A stretch of DNA of 64,000 nt from Gemmata palustris (GTDB lineage Bacteria > Planctomycetota > Planctomycetia > Gemmatales > Gemmataceae), in contig NZ_JAGKQQ010000001.1 in the NCBI RefSeq assembly GCF_017939745.1, positions 4,898,001 through 4,962,000 on the forward strand, written 5' to 3'. Made by a program: the position numbers and the translations under genes. Numbering within the stretch: position 1 is the stretch's first letter; every line of letters begins with the position of its first letter. A model generated the notes under the pieces. It was not told the DNA's origin and made no database searches. It was given only the letters and a program-made list of their open reading frames with translations. Shown in pieces: positions 16,384-24,474 of this stretch.

Positions 16384-17689
16384 CGCCCGATTGGTAGACG
16401 GGTCGGAGCCGCGCGCGGCGTGGCCGGCCCGCCTGCCGTTCTATTACGGGTGGGTGAACGTGGCGGTCGCGGCGGTCGCGATGTCGGCCACGCTGCCCGG
16501 TCGCACCTACGGGCTGGGCCTCGTCAAAGAGCCGCTCCGCGCCGAACTGGATATCAGCGACCTGCGGTTCAACGTGCTGAATTTCTGGGCCGTCGTGATC
16601 GGCGCGGCGTGCGTGATCCCGATCGGCCGTCTGATCGACAAGTTGGGCACGCGGCTCGTCCTCGCGGGCGTCGGGACCGCGCTCGGCGGGTGCGTGCTGC
16701 TGATGAGCCGCGCGGCGACCGAATGGGAACTCGCGGTGGCGCTCACTCTGGTGCGCGGGTTGGGTCAGGGCGCGCTTTCGGTTGTTGCCATCGCGCTCGT
16801 GGGGAAGTGGTTCCGCCGGCGTGCGGGCGTCGCGATGGGGGCGTTCACGCTGCTCCTGGCGGTCGGGTTCATCGCGCCCATTTTCGTGGTCGAAGCGGCC
16901 GTCGGTTCGGTCGGCTGGCGGGCCGCGTGGGAGGGCGTCGGGTTGGCGCTGCTCTTCGGTCTCGTGCCGCTCGGCCTTCTGTTCGCACGGAGCGCGCCCG
17001 AAGCGTGCGGCATAGCGCCCGACGAACCTGCCATCGACGCAGACCGGAGCGCGGCGATGACGCTCGGGGCGGCGCTCGCGACGCCCTCGTTTTGGGTGTA
17101 CACGGCCGCCGCAACGGTCTTCAACCTGATCTTCTCCGCTCTCACGCTCGACAATGAACTGCTGTTGATGGAACATGGGTTGGACGGGAAGAAAGCGAAC
17201 GGGCTGGTCCTCGGCGTGCTGATGCTGAGCGGGTTACCTGCGAACGTGATCGCGGGTTCGCTCGCCCGCCACCGGCCACTGGGGAAGCTGCTCGGGGCGG
17301 GCGTGCTGATCCTGGCCGGGTCGCTGCTGCTGTTCCCCCTCGTCTCGAACCTCGGTCTGGCGGCAGTTTACGCGGTACTACTCGGCGCATCCGGCGGTAT
17401 CATCACGGTGATCTACTTCGCCGTGTACGGCCACACCTTCGGTCGCACGCATTTGGGCAGCATCCAGGCAACGGTGCAGGTTCTGTCGGTGTTCGCGTCG
17501 GCGAGCGGCCCGGTGCTGTTGGCGGTCGTGCGGGAGCGCGGTGGTGGCACCGCACCGTTCTTCTACACGTTCGCCGTGATCGCACTGGTGCTGGCGGTCG
17601 CCGCGTGGGTCGTGCGCCCGCCCGTTCGAGCGGTGCCGGACCCGCAAGTGCCAGCGGAAGAGGCGGAAGGGGTCAAAGAGGTGTGGTGA
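16376..17689 (+). CDS. MFS transporter, MCT/OFA-like
   Basis: 437 aa from a GTG at 16376 that overlaps the end of the pseudopilin gene by 8 bases. About 12 membrane helices are visible. The start [15 protein letters not shown] resembles monocarboxylate/oxalate-formate-type MFS carriers, with the A-like loop motif [13 protein letters not shown] after helix 2 and [29 protein letters not shown] between helices 4 and 6, written here in two parts of one stretch. It is translationally coupled to the next gene (TGATG junction), which encodes an ArsI-like fusion. This makes export of an arsenical or other small toxic compound an attractive idea, but the substrate is not determined by the sequence. 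Confidence 0.85.
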   Translation: MSSARLVDGSEPRAAWPARLPFYYGWVNVAVAAVAMSATLPGRTYGLGLVKEPLRAELDISDLRFNVLNFWAVVIGAACVIPIGRLIDKLGTRLVLAGVGTALGGCVLLMSRAATEWELAVALTLVRGLGQGALSVVAIALVGKWFRRRAGVAMGAFTLLLAVGFIAPIFVVEAAVGSVGWRAAWEGVGLALLFGLVPLGLLFARSAPEACGIAPDEPAIDADRSAAMTLGAALATPSFWVYTAAATVFNLIFSALTLDNELLLMEHGLDGKKANGLVLGVLMLSGLPANVIAGSLARHRPLGKLLGAGVLILAGSLLLFPLVSNLGLAAVYAVLLGASGGIITVIYFAVYGHTFGRTHLGSIQATVQVLSVFASASGPVLLAVVRERGGGTAPFFYTFAVIALVLAVAAWVVRPPVRAVPDPQVPAEEAEGVKEVW

Positions 17690-18762
17690 TGTCGTCGCTG
17701 AACGTGATCGAAGAGCCGGTGAAGTTCCACCTGTCGCTGAACGTGCCGGACCTGGCGCGGGCGGTGGAGTTCTATGCCCTCCTGTTTGGTCACCCGCCGG
17801 CGAAGCGGCACGACGACTACGCCAAGTTCGAGCTGGACGACCCGCCCGTTGTGTTTTCGCTCAGCCCGCACCCGCCCGGCCCCGGCGCGTCGCTGAGTCA
17901 CATCGGCCTCCGGGTCGCGTCCGACGATACGATTCGGCGCTACCGCGACCGGCTCGAAGCGGCCGGCGTCTGCACGCAGGCCCAGGACGGGACGACGTGC
18001 GGTTACGCCAAGCAGAACAAGCTGTGGGTGTCGGACCCGTTCGGAAACTTCTGGGAGGTCTACCGCGTCGAGGAGGACGTGCGCCCGGAAGCGGTCCGCA
18101 AGAGCCTCGAGGGCGCGGCCGCTCGTACCGACATCGAAAGCCTCGCGCACCCGCAGACCGGGGCCGTCTGGGAGCACTTCGTCACCAGCGCGGCGCCGGA
18201 CCGGATCCCGCACCCGGACGCGGCGCTCGACGAGGTGCGACTCACGGGCACCTTCAACGCCGACCTCTCCGACTCGCAACGGGCCGCCCTGCTGAACGAA
18301 GCGGCCCGCGTCCTGAAACCGGGCGGGAAGGTCGTGGCGCACGGGCTGATGGGCGACCGCACGTTCCCCGGTGCGCGGCCCGAGCTCCCCGGCCTGGCCG
18401 CGATGGTCGCCCGCGTTCCGGTGCAGACGGAACCGATCGAGGCACTCCGCCGGGCCGGGTTCGTGGGCGTGCAGGTGGTGAAGTACACCGAGAAGGCGTG
18501 GTTCGTACTCGAGGGCGTCGAACTCCGCGAGGTGAAACTCGTTGCCTGGAAGCCCGGAGCGACGGTCGCCGCCGGTGGGGAAACGCGCCAGGTCTTGTAC
18601 AAGGGTCCGTTCGCCCGCGCGACCGCCGACGGCGGGCGCACCTTCGAGCGCGGCAAGCGGGTGACGGTGCCGGCCGCCGTGTGGGACCAACTGCGACTCG
18701 GCCCGACGGCCGAGCAGTTCCTGTTCTTCGAGCCGGGCCACCCGGCGCCGTGCGCGCGATGA
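17689..18762 (+). CDS. ArsI-like VOC dioxygenase domain fused to an ArsM C-terminal-like domain, copy 1
   Basis: 357 aa from the ATG at 17689, which shares one base with the transporter stop. Residues 12-130 are a glyoxalase/VOC domain of the ArsI/CadI type, with the three expected metal ligands His14 (FHLSL), His71 (SHIGL) and Glu123 (FWEVY). The arsenic-binding vicinal cysteine pair of ArsI is reduced to Cys104-Gly105. Residues 170-355 resemble the second half of arsenite methyltransferase ArsM: LLNEAARVLKPGGKVV, then RRAGFVGVQVV, and an end like VLYKGPF ... FERGKRVTV ... EQFLFF. The glycine-rich SAM-binding motif I of methyltransferases is absent, so methyl transfer is unlikely. ArsI cleaves carbon-arsenic bonds of methylarsenite; whether this copy does is uncertain because of the missing cysteine. 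Confidence 0.75.
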   Translation: MSSLNVIEEPVKFHLSLNVPDLARAVEFYALLFGHPPAKRHDDYAKFELDDPPVVFSLSPHPPGPGASLSHIGLRVASDDTIRRYRDRLEAAGVCTQAQDGTTCGYAKQNKLWVSDPFGNFWEVYRVEEDVRPEAVRKSLEGAAARTDIESLAHPQTGAVWEHFVTSAAPDRIPHPDAALDEVRLTGTFNADLSDSQRAALLNEAARVLKPGGKVVAHGLMGDRTFPGARPELPGLAAMVARVPVQTEPIEALRRAGFVGVQVVKYTEKAWFVLEGVELREVKLVAWKPGATVAAGGETRQVLYKGPFARATADGGRTFERGKRVTVPAAVWDQLRLGPTAEQFLFFEPGHPAPCAR

Positions 18763-18779
18763 GCGCGAGGGAGGCTCAC

Positions 18780-19790
18780 ATGCCGGCGACGGCCGAACTC
18801 GGTACGACCACCGCGACCCGCTTCCACGTCGGGCTGCACGTCGCGGACCTCGCGCGGTCGGTGCGGTTCTACAGTACGCTTCTCGGCACCGGTGCTACGA
18901 AGCACTTCGACGACTACGCGAAATTCGACCTGGCAGCGCCGCCGCTCGTGCTGGCGCTGTACCCCAGCCCGCAGCAACCCGGCGGGGCGCTCAACCACGT
19001 CGGGCTGCGGTTCCCGGACTCGGCCGCGCTCGTCGACGTGCAGCGGCGGCTCGAGGAGGCCGGCATCCCGACCCAGCGGCAGGAGGGCGTCGAGTGCTGC
19101 TACTCGCGGCAGACGAAGTTCTGGGTGACCGACCCGGACCGGACGCTGTGGGAAATCTACACCCTGCACGAGGACATCACCCACTCCGGGTTCGACGGTC
19201 CGCCCGCGCCGCTGCCGCCCCCCGCCGAAGCCGTGTGGCAGCACCGCATCACGGACCCGCTGCCGGACAAGATCCCGCACACCGATGGCAGCCTCGACGG
19301 GGTGACGCTCGAAGGCACACTCAACGCGCTCGTGCCTCCGGCGCGGTTAGCGAACCTCCTGGCCGAGGCGCACCGCGCGCTCAAGCCGGGCGGCAAGCTC
19401 TCGATTCACGGATTGGTGGGCGACCGGCCGTTTCCGGGCACGCCGAAATTACCGGGGCTGGCGGCGCTGGTCCAGCGGGTGCCGGTGGACACCGAGCCGC
19501 TCGGTCTGCTGCTCCGGGCCGGGTTCGGCGGCCTGTTCTACGAGAAACTCGGGGACATCCACTGTTTCAGCGTCAACGGCGTCGAGCTCCGCGAACTGCG
19601 GCTGCACGGGTGGAAGCCCGGCACCGCGGCCGTCGGCCCGTGCGCGATCATGTATAAGGGACCGTTCGAGCAGGTATCGTGTGAGTGCGGCACCGTGTTC
19701 CGGCGCGGCGAGAAGGTGACCGTGTCCGCGATGGTCGCGGGCTGGCTCCGGTCCGGCCCCGCCGCCGAACAGTTCGCGTTCCTTTCTTGA
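18780..19790 (+). CDS. ArsI-like VOC dioxygenase domain fused to an ArsM C-terminal-like domain, copy 2
   Basis: 336 aa. The ATG at 18780 is preferred because GAGGGAGG lies 5 bases upstream; an earlier in-frame ATG at 18759 overlaps the previous stop (ATGA). It has the same architecture as copy 1. VOC residues 14-132 keep His16, His73, Glu125 and, unlike copy 1, the vicinal pair Cys106-Cys107 in VECCYSRQTKFWV, matching the arsenic-binding cysteines known in ArsI. The C-terminal part again has LLAEAHRALKPGGKLSIHGL and ends IMYKGPFE ... FRRGEKVTV ... EQFAFL. The two genes are a diverged tandem duplication. A division of labour, one copy catalytic and one lacking the thiol pair, is possible but not shown. 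Confidence 0.75.
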   Translation: MPATAELGTTTATRFHVGLHVADLARSVRFYSTLLGTGATKHFDDYAKFDLAAPPLVLALYPSPQQPGGALNHVGLRFPDSAALVDVQRRLEEAGIPTQRQEGVECCYSRQTKFWVTDPDRTLWEIYTLHEDITHSGFDGPPAPLPPPAEAVWQHRITDPLPDKIPHTDGSLDGVTLEGTLNALVPPARLANLLAEAHRALKPGGKLSIHGLVGDRPFPGTPKLPGLAALVQRVPVDTEPLGLLLRAGFGGLFYEKLGDIHCFSVNGVELRELRLHGWKPGTAAVGPCAIMYKGPFEQVSCECGTVFRRGEKVTVSAMVAGWLRSGPAAEQFAFLS

Positions 19791-19803
19791 ACGGGGCCGA
19801 GGC

Positions 19804-21345
19804 ATGCGTTCGTTTTTCGCACTCGGGTTCACTCTCCTCGTTGTGGGCAGTGCGGCCGGCGCACCACCCGAACCGGCGAAGCTCGCGGCGCGCATCGACG
19901 CGCACGTTGATGCGCGCCTCAAAGCCGAGAATGCAACACCGGCCCCGCGCACCGACGACACGGAGTTCCTGCGCCGCGCCTACCTCGATCTCACCGGGCG
20001 CACCCCGGCCCCGCACGACGTTCACGAGTTCCTCGCGGACCAAGACCCGGACAAGCGCGCGAAGCTGATCGACGACCTGCTCGATAGCCCGCGGTACGCC
20101 ACGCACTTCGCGGCGGTGTGGCGCGCGGCGCTGCTCCCGGAAGTGGCGGCCGACGCACAAGCCCGGGTGTTCCAACCCGGATTCGAGGGCTGGCTGCGGC
20201 TCAAGTTCCGCGCCAATACGCCCTACGACAAGTTCGTCCGCGAGCTGCTCACCGCGCCCATCTCGGCCGACCCGAGCGCGCCGGAGGCCGTCCTCCGCGA
20301 CCCGACCAAGCCGAACGCGCTGGCGTTCTTCGCCGTGAAGGACGCGCGGCCGGAGAACCTGGCGGCCGCCACGGCGCGCGTGTTCTTGGGTGTGCAGATC
20401 GAGTGCGCCCAGTGCCACGATCACCCGTTCGGTCGCTGGGAGCGCGACCAGTTCTGGCAAACGGCCGCGTTCTTCGCCGGCGTCGAGCGCCAGGGCGACG
20501 ACGTGTTCGCCCCCGTCTCCGACGCCCGCCGACGCGAGATCACCATCCCGAACACCAAGCGGACGCTGTACGCCACCTTTCTGGACGGGAACGCACCGAA
20601 GTGGGCCGGCGACACGAACCCGCGCGTGGTGCTCGCCGATTGGGTGACGGCGAAGGGTAACCCGTTCTTCGCGAAGGCGACCGCCAACCGGATTTGGGGG
20701 CACCTGTTCGGGCGCGGGATCGTGGACCCGGTAGACGACTTCAGCGAGGCCAACAAGCCGTCGCACCCCGAACTGCTCGACGATCTCGCGAGCGCACTGG
20801 GCGCCGCCGACTTCGACCTGAAGTTCCTGATCCGGGCCGCGTGCCGCACGAAAGCGTACCAGCGGACCAGCGCGAAGACGCACGCCTCTCAGGACGACCC
20901 GCGCCTTTTCGCGCGGATGGCCGTAAAGGGCATGACCGGCGAGCAACTCTTCGACAGCCTCGCGCTCGCGACCGGCCACCGCGAGGGCGGTCGGGACACG
21001 GCCCGCGACCGCTTCCTTACGCAGTTCGCGCTGCGCGGGGCCGCGACCGAACCGGAAACGTCTATTACTCAGGCACTAGCGCTGATGAACGGCCGGTTCC
21101 TCAACCTCGTGACGAGCGCGGAGGGCGGCCCGACGCTGGTCGCGGTACGCGAGACGCCCGGCATGACAACACCCGATCGTATCAACGCCCTGTACCTCGC
21201 GTCTCTCGGTCGCAAGCCGACCGCGAAGGAACTCGACCGGATGACGAAGTTTGTCGCGGCCGGCGGAACCGACCGGCAAGCCGAGCGCCTGAGTGACGTG
21301 TTCTGGGTGCTGCTGAACTCGGCCGAGTTCCGATTGAACCACTGA
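19804..21345 (+). CDS. DUF1549/DUF1553 protein with a cytochrome-like CxxCH
   Basis: 513 aa. Signal peptide MRSFFALGFTLLVVGSAAGA. Residues 30-210 match DUF1549 (FLRRAYLDLTGRTPAPHDV ... LLDSPRYATHFA) including CAQCHDHPFGRWERDQFW, a haem-binding-like CxxCH near residue 200. The rest is DUF1553 (ANRIWGHLFGRGIVDPVDDF, SHPELLDDLA, RDRFLTQFAL). In Planctomycetes this family nearly always precedes a DUF1501 gene, as it does here. The pair is thought to act outside the cytoplasmic membrane, possibly on polysaccharides or in electron transfer, but no biochemical role is established. It starts 13 bases after the ArsI-like copy 2. Confidence 0.9.
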   Translation: MRSFFALGFTLLVVGSAAGAPPEPAKLAARIDAHVDARLKAENATPAPRTDDTEFLRRAYLDLTGRTPAPHDVHEFLADQDPDKRAKLIDDLLDSPRYATHFAAVWRAALLPEVAADAQARVFQPGFEGWLRLKFRANTPYDKFVRELLTAPISADPSAPEAVLRDPTKPNALAFFAVKDARPENLAAATARVFLGVQIECAQCHDHPFGRWERDQFWQTAAFFAGVERQGDDVFAPVSDARRREITIPNTKRTLYATFLDGNAPKWAGDTNPRVVLADWVTAKGNPFFAKATANRIWGHLFGRGIVDPVDDFSEANKPSHPELLDDLASALGAADFDLKFLIRAACRTKAYQRTSAKTHASQDDPRLFARMAVKGMTGEQLFDSLALATGHREGGRDTARDRFLTQFALRGAATEPETSITQALALMNGRFLNLVTSAEGGPTLVAVRETPGMTTPDRINALYLASLGRKPTAKELDRMTKFVAAGGTDRQAERLSDVFWVLLNSAEFRLNH

Positions 21346-21352
21346 AGACGAG

Positions 21353-21541
21353 CCACGGATAAACACAGAAAACACGGATCAGAAGACAGAGGCCAGAAGG
21401 CAGAGAATAATAACCGAACAGCAGTCCCGATGTCTGTCCTCTGTCCTCTGATCTCTGATCTCTGATCTCTGTCCTCTGACGTGCCTTTTTGTGGCCAATT
21501 TGCCTTCTGTCTTGATCCGCGTTATCTGCGTTCATCCGTGG
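21353..21541. repeat. Imperfect long inverted repeat with internal TCTGATC repeats
   Basis: The ends, 21353-21381 (CCACGGATAAACACAG...) and 21513-21541 (...TGCGTTCATCCGTGG), are imperfect reverse complements. The interior holds purine-rich CAGAGG/CAGAAGG tracts and, on the other side, repeated CTCTGATCT units (21440-21480). It fills almost the whole gap between the DUF1549/1553 and DUF1501 genes and could reduce read-through between them. Confidence 0.75.
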
Positions 21542-21572
21542 CGGAATTCTCAGCCTCCGAGGAGTCGGACCC

Positions 21573-22862
21573 ATGAAGCCTCTCGACCGGCGGAACTTCC
21601 TCCGTACCTCGACCGCCGTAACCGGCGCGAGTTGGCTCCCCGCGTTCGCAGCGCGGGCGGCAAACGATCCCGCGCGCCAGCGCGCGTGCATCGTGCTGTG
21701 GATGGCCGGCGGACCGACGCAAACGGACACCTTCGACCCCAAGCCCGGGCACGCCAACGGCGGGCCGTTCAAATCGATCGACACCGCCGCGAACGGGGTG
21801 CGGATCGCCGAGCACCTGCCGCTCGTCGCGCAGCAGATGAAGCACCTCGCGGCCGTGCGCTCGATGTCCACAAAAGAGGGCGACCACGGCCGGGCCACGC
21901 TCCACCTCCGCACCGGCAATTTGCCGCAAGGCGGGATCGACTTCCCCACCTTCGGTTCGCTCGTATCGAAGGAACGCACGCGCCCGGACGACGACCTGCC
22001 CGGCTACGTCAGCATCAGCCCGCGCGGGTTCGGCCCCGGGGCGCTGTCGGCGGGGTTCCTCGGTTCGCGCCACTCGCCGCTCGTGGTCGGAGATACGGGG
22101 GGCGGGTACGGCGGGGAGGAGAGCGGCGGGCTGCGCGTCGAGAACCTCGGGTTACCCGCTGGCGTCAGCGAACCGAGGGCCGACGAGCGCCGCGCTTTGT
22201 TGGAAGAAGCCGAAGCGGACTTCCTCGCGAGCCGGCCGGGGATCGCGACCGACAGCCACAAGAGCGCCTACCAGCGCGCCGTGCGCCTGATGAAAGAATC
22301 CGCGGCGAAAGCATTCGATCTTTCGGAAGAGAAGGCGGCGCTCCGGGACCGGTACGGCCGCACCCGCTTCGGCCAGGGGTGCCTGCTCGCGCGCCGGTTG
22401 GTGGAGCGCGGGGTGCCGTTCGTCGAGGTCACGCTCGGCGGGTGGGACACGCACGACAACAACTTCGCGCAGGTGAAGAACCTGTGCGGCGCGCTCGATC
22501 CGGCCTGGGCCGCGCTCATGGCCGACCTGAAGGACAAGGGGCTGCTCGATACGACGACGGTGGTGTGGATGGGCGAGTTCGGCCGCACCCCGGGCATCAA
22601 CCCGCGCAACGGGCGCGACCACTACCCGGGCGCGTGGAGCGTGGTGCTCGGCGGGGGCGGCATCGTTGGGGGCCAAGTAGTCGGTAAGACGGGCGCGGAC
22701 GGCATGAAGGTCGAAGAGCGCCCGGTGAGCGTGCCGGACCTCCTCGCGACCGTGTGCCACGCGATCGGCATCGATCCCAACAAGCAGAACATGTCGAACG
22801 TGAGCCGGCCCATCCGCATCGTCGATCAGGCTGGGAAGCCTGTAAAGGAGATCCTCGCGTGA
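21573..22862 (+). CDS. DUF1501 protein, Tat-exported
   Basis: 429 aa, preceded by GAGGAG at a good distance. The N-terminus DRRNFLRTS is a twin-arginine signal, so it is exported folded. DUF1501 proteins are distant relatives of the sulfatase/alkaline phosphatase fold; visible blocks are CIVLWMAGGPTQTDTFDPKPG, GDHGRATLHLRTG, FVEVTLGGWDTHDNNFAQV and VVWMGEFGRTPGINPRNGRDH, the usual family signatures with His/Asp residues that could bind metal. Partner of the DUF1549/1553 protein upstream, although a 227-base gap with a repeat lies between. The stop overlaps the next gene by 4 bases (GTGA). Confidence 0.92.
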   Translation: MKPLDRRNFLRTSTAVTGASWLPAFAARAANDPARQRACIVLWMAGGPTQTDTFDPKPGHANGGPFKSIDTAANGVRIAEHLPLVAQQMKHLAAVRSMSTKEGDHGRATLHLRTGNLPQGGIDFPTFGSLVSKERTRPDDDLPGYVSISPRGFGPGALSAGFLGSRHSPLVVGDTGGGYGGEESGGLRVENLGLPAGVSEPRADERRALLEEAEADFLASRPGIATDSHKSAYQRAVRLMKESAAKAFDLSEEKAALRDRYGRTRFGQGCLLARRLVERGVPFVEVTLGGWDTHDNNFAQVKNLCGALDPAWAALMADLKDKGLLDTTTVVWMGEFGRTPGINPRNGRDHYPGAWSVVLGGGGIVGGQVVGKTGADGMKVEERPVSVPDLLATVCHAIGIDPNKQNMSNVSRPIRIVDQAGKPVKEILA

Positions 22863-24235
22863 CGCGGCTCCTGGCACTGCTTGCAACTTTGGTTCTGGGT
22901 GGTTCGGCTTTCACAGCGGACCCGGATCTCGTGTTTCCCGGAAGCGAGAAGTCCGCGCACCTCCGGCTCGAGATCGCGGCCGACGCCACCGCACCCGAGG
23001 CCGCGTGGGCCGCGTTCCTCGACAAGCTGTTCGCGCACTTCGATCGCGATAACGACGGCAAGCTGTCGGCCCCGGAAGCGAATCGCGTGTTCCCGCTTCC
23101 CCTCCCGGGCGGGCACGCGGTCGCGATGAACTTCGCCGCCCTCGATAAGGCGCAATCCGGCCGGGTCACGCCCGTGGAGTTCCGCGCGTTCTACCGCGAC
23201 CGCGGGTTCACCCCGGTAACGATCGTCAATCAATTCGCTCCGGCCGAAACACTGGCCCTGAGCGAAGCCCTGTTCCGGCACCTCGATCGCGACAACGACG
23301 GTCAGCTCTCGGCTGCGGAACTGCGTCGGGCCGCGGGGCTCCTCAAGCGCCTCGACGAAAACGAGGACGAGGTGCTGACCGCCGCGGAACTGCTTGGCGA
23401 GAACCGCGCCGCGTTCCAATCGGACCCAGCCGGCTTGAAGCTCGCCGCGCCCGAGAAAACTGCACCCAATGCGACGCTGCGACTCGCGCTGAGCGGAAAG
23501 CCCGCACTTGCCGGCGTGAGCGAAGCGTTCGAACTTTCCGCCGACGGCACGCGATTGCGGGTACCGGGCGGGGTCTGCGTCGTGCGCATCACGAAGGCCG
23601 ACCCGACGACCGCGTTCCGCGCAGCGAAGAGCTTCTACCTCGCACAGTTCAAAGCCACCACGGGCGACAAACCCGCGCGGAAGCAGGTCTTCGATGACGA
23701 CCCCACTGCGCAGGTTCTCGCGGGCCTGTTCGATTCGGCCGACCGCGACGGCGACGGCAAACTCACGCGCGCAGAACTGGAAGCGCTCTTCGATCTCATC
23801 GAACTCGGGATCGCGTGCCGCGTACTGGTGACCGCGACCGATCGCGGGCGGAACCTGTTCGACCTGTTCGATACGAACGGCGACGGTCGGCTCGACCTCG
23901 ACGAACTGATCCGGGCCGGCCGGAACGTGCCGGGCGCACTCGCCCGCGACAAGTCCCTGGAACGTAGCGCGGTACCCGCTTCGTACCAACTGACGGTTAG
24001 TCGCGGACCGCTCGGCGACTCGTTCGGTCCGGTCCCGTTCGGTGCGGCCCCGAAACCGAAACCGCTGCTCCCCCGCGCCGCACGTGGGCCGGCGTGGTTC
24101 CGGGCGATGGACAAGAACGGTGACGGCTACGTTTCCGCGCGCGAGTTCATTGGCGCGCCGGACCTATTTACGAAGCTGGACACCAATGGTGACGGGCGCA
24201 TCAGTACCGAGGAAGCCGAGTCCGCGAACCCGTGA
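22859..24235 (+). CDS. Secreted EF-hand protein
   Basis: 458 aa from a GTG at 22859 overlapping the DUF1501 stop by 4 bases, with AAGGAG 8 bases upstream. The short signal peptide is MTRLLALLATLVLGGSAFTA. At least six calcium-binding EF-hand loops are readable: FDRDNDGKLSAPE, LDRDNDGQLSAAE, LDENEDEVLTAAE, ADRDGDGKLTRAE, FDTNGDGRLDLDE, MDKNGDGYVSARE and LDTNGDGRISTEE. It probably works in the periplasm or on the surface as a calcium-dependent scaffold. Translational coupling suggests it acts with the DUF1501 protein, a recurring arrangement in this group. Confidence 0.9.
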   Translation: MTRLLALLATLVLGGSAFTADPDLVFPGSEKSAHLRLEIAADATAPEAAWAAFLDKLFAHFDRDNDGKLSAPEANRVFPLPLPGGHAVAMNFAALDKAQSGRVTPVEFRAFYRDRGFTPVTIVNQFAPAETLALSEALFRHLDRDNDGQLSAAELRRAAGLLKRLDENEDEVLTAAELLGENRAAFQSDPAGLKLAAPEKTAPNATLRLALSGKPALAGVSEAFELSADGTRLRVPGGVCVVRITKADPTTAFRAAKSFYLAQFKATTGDKPARKQVFDDDPTAQVLAGLFDSADRDGDGKLTRAELEALFDLIELGIACRVLVTATDRGRNLFDLFDTNGDGRLDLDELIRAGRNVPGALARDKSLERSAVPASYQLTVSRGPLGDSFGPVPFGAAPKPKPLLPRAARGPAWFRAMDKNGDGYVSAREFIGAPDLFTKLDTNGDGRISTEEAESANP

Positions 24236-24474
24236 TCTTCAATACGAGCCGGTGCTGTGGAGCCTTAAGGCCCGACGGCTCCGCCCGCTCCGAGCGACCG
24301 ACGCGGGTGCCCGGCCCATCAAAAATGATTCGTGCCTTGGTGCCGACGAACTCGCGCGATTCGTTCCCGCTCGCCGCCACCCGGCGCACCAATCGCCGGA
24401 TTTCGTTACCCCTTGGTCGGTGCCACCGACTATCTTCGTTTCACCCACATTGCTACTCGTCTGGAACTCGCACA

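Noticed and set aside
17689..19790. The C-terminal halves of the ArsI-like fusions considered as active methyltransferases
   Set aside because: The glycine-rich SAM-binding motif I and the conserved acidic residue after it are not present; only the later part of the fold is recognisable.
21440..21480. Short TCTGATC tandem units considered as a CRISPR-like array
   Set aside because: Units are under 12 bases, adjacent without spacers, and lie inside a palindromic element; no cas genes are present.
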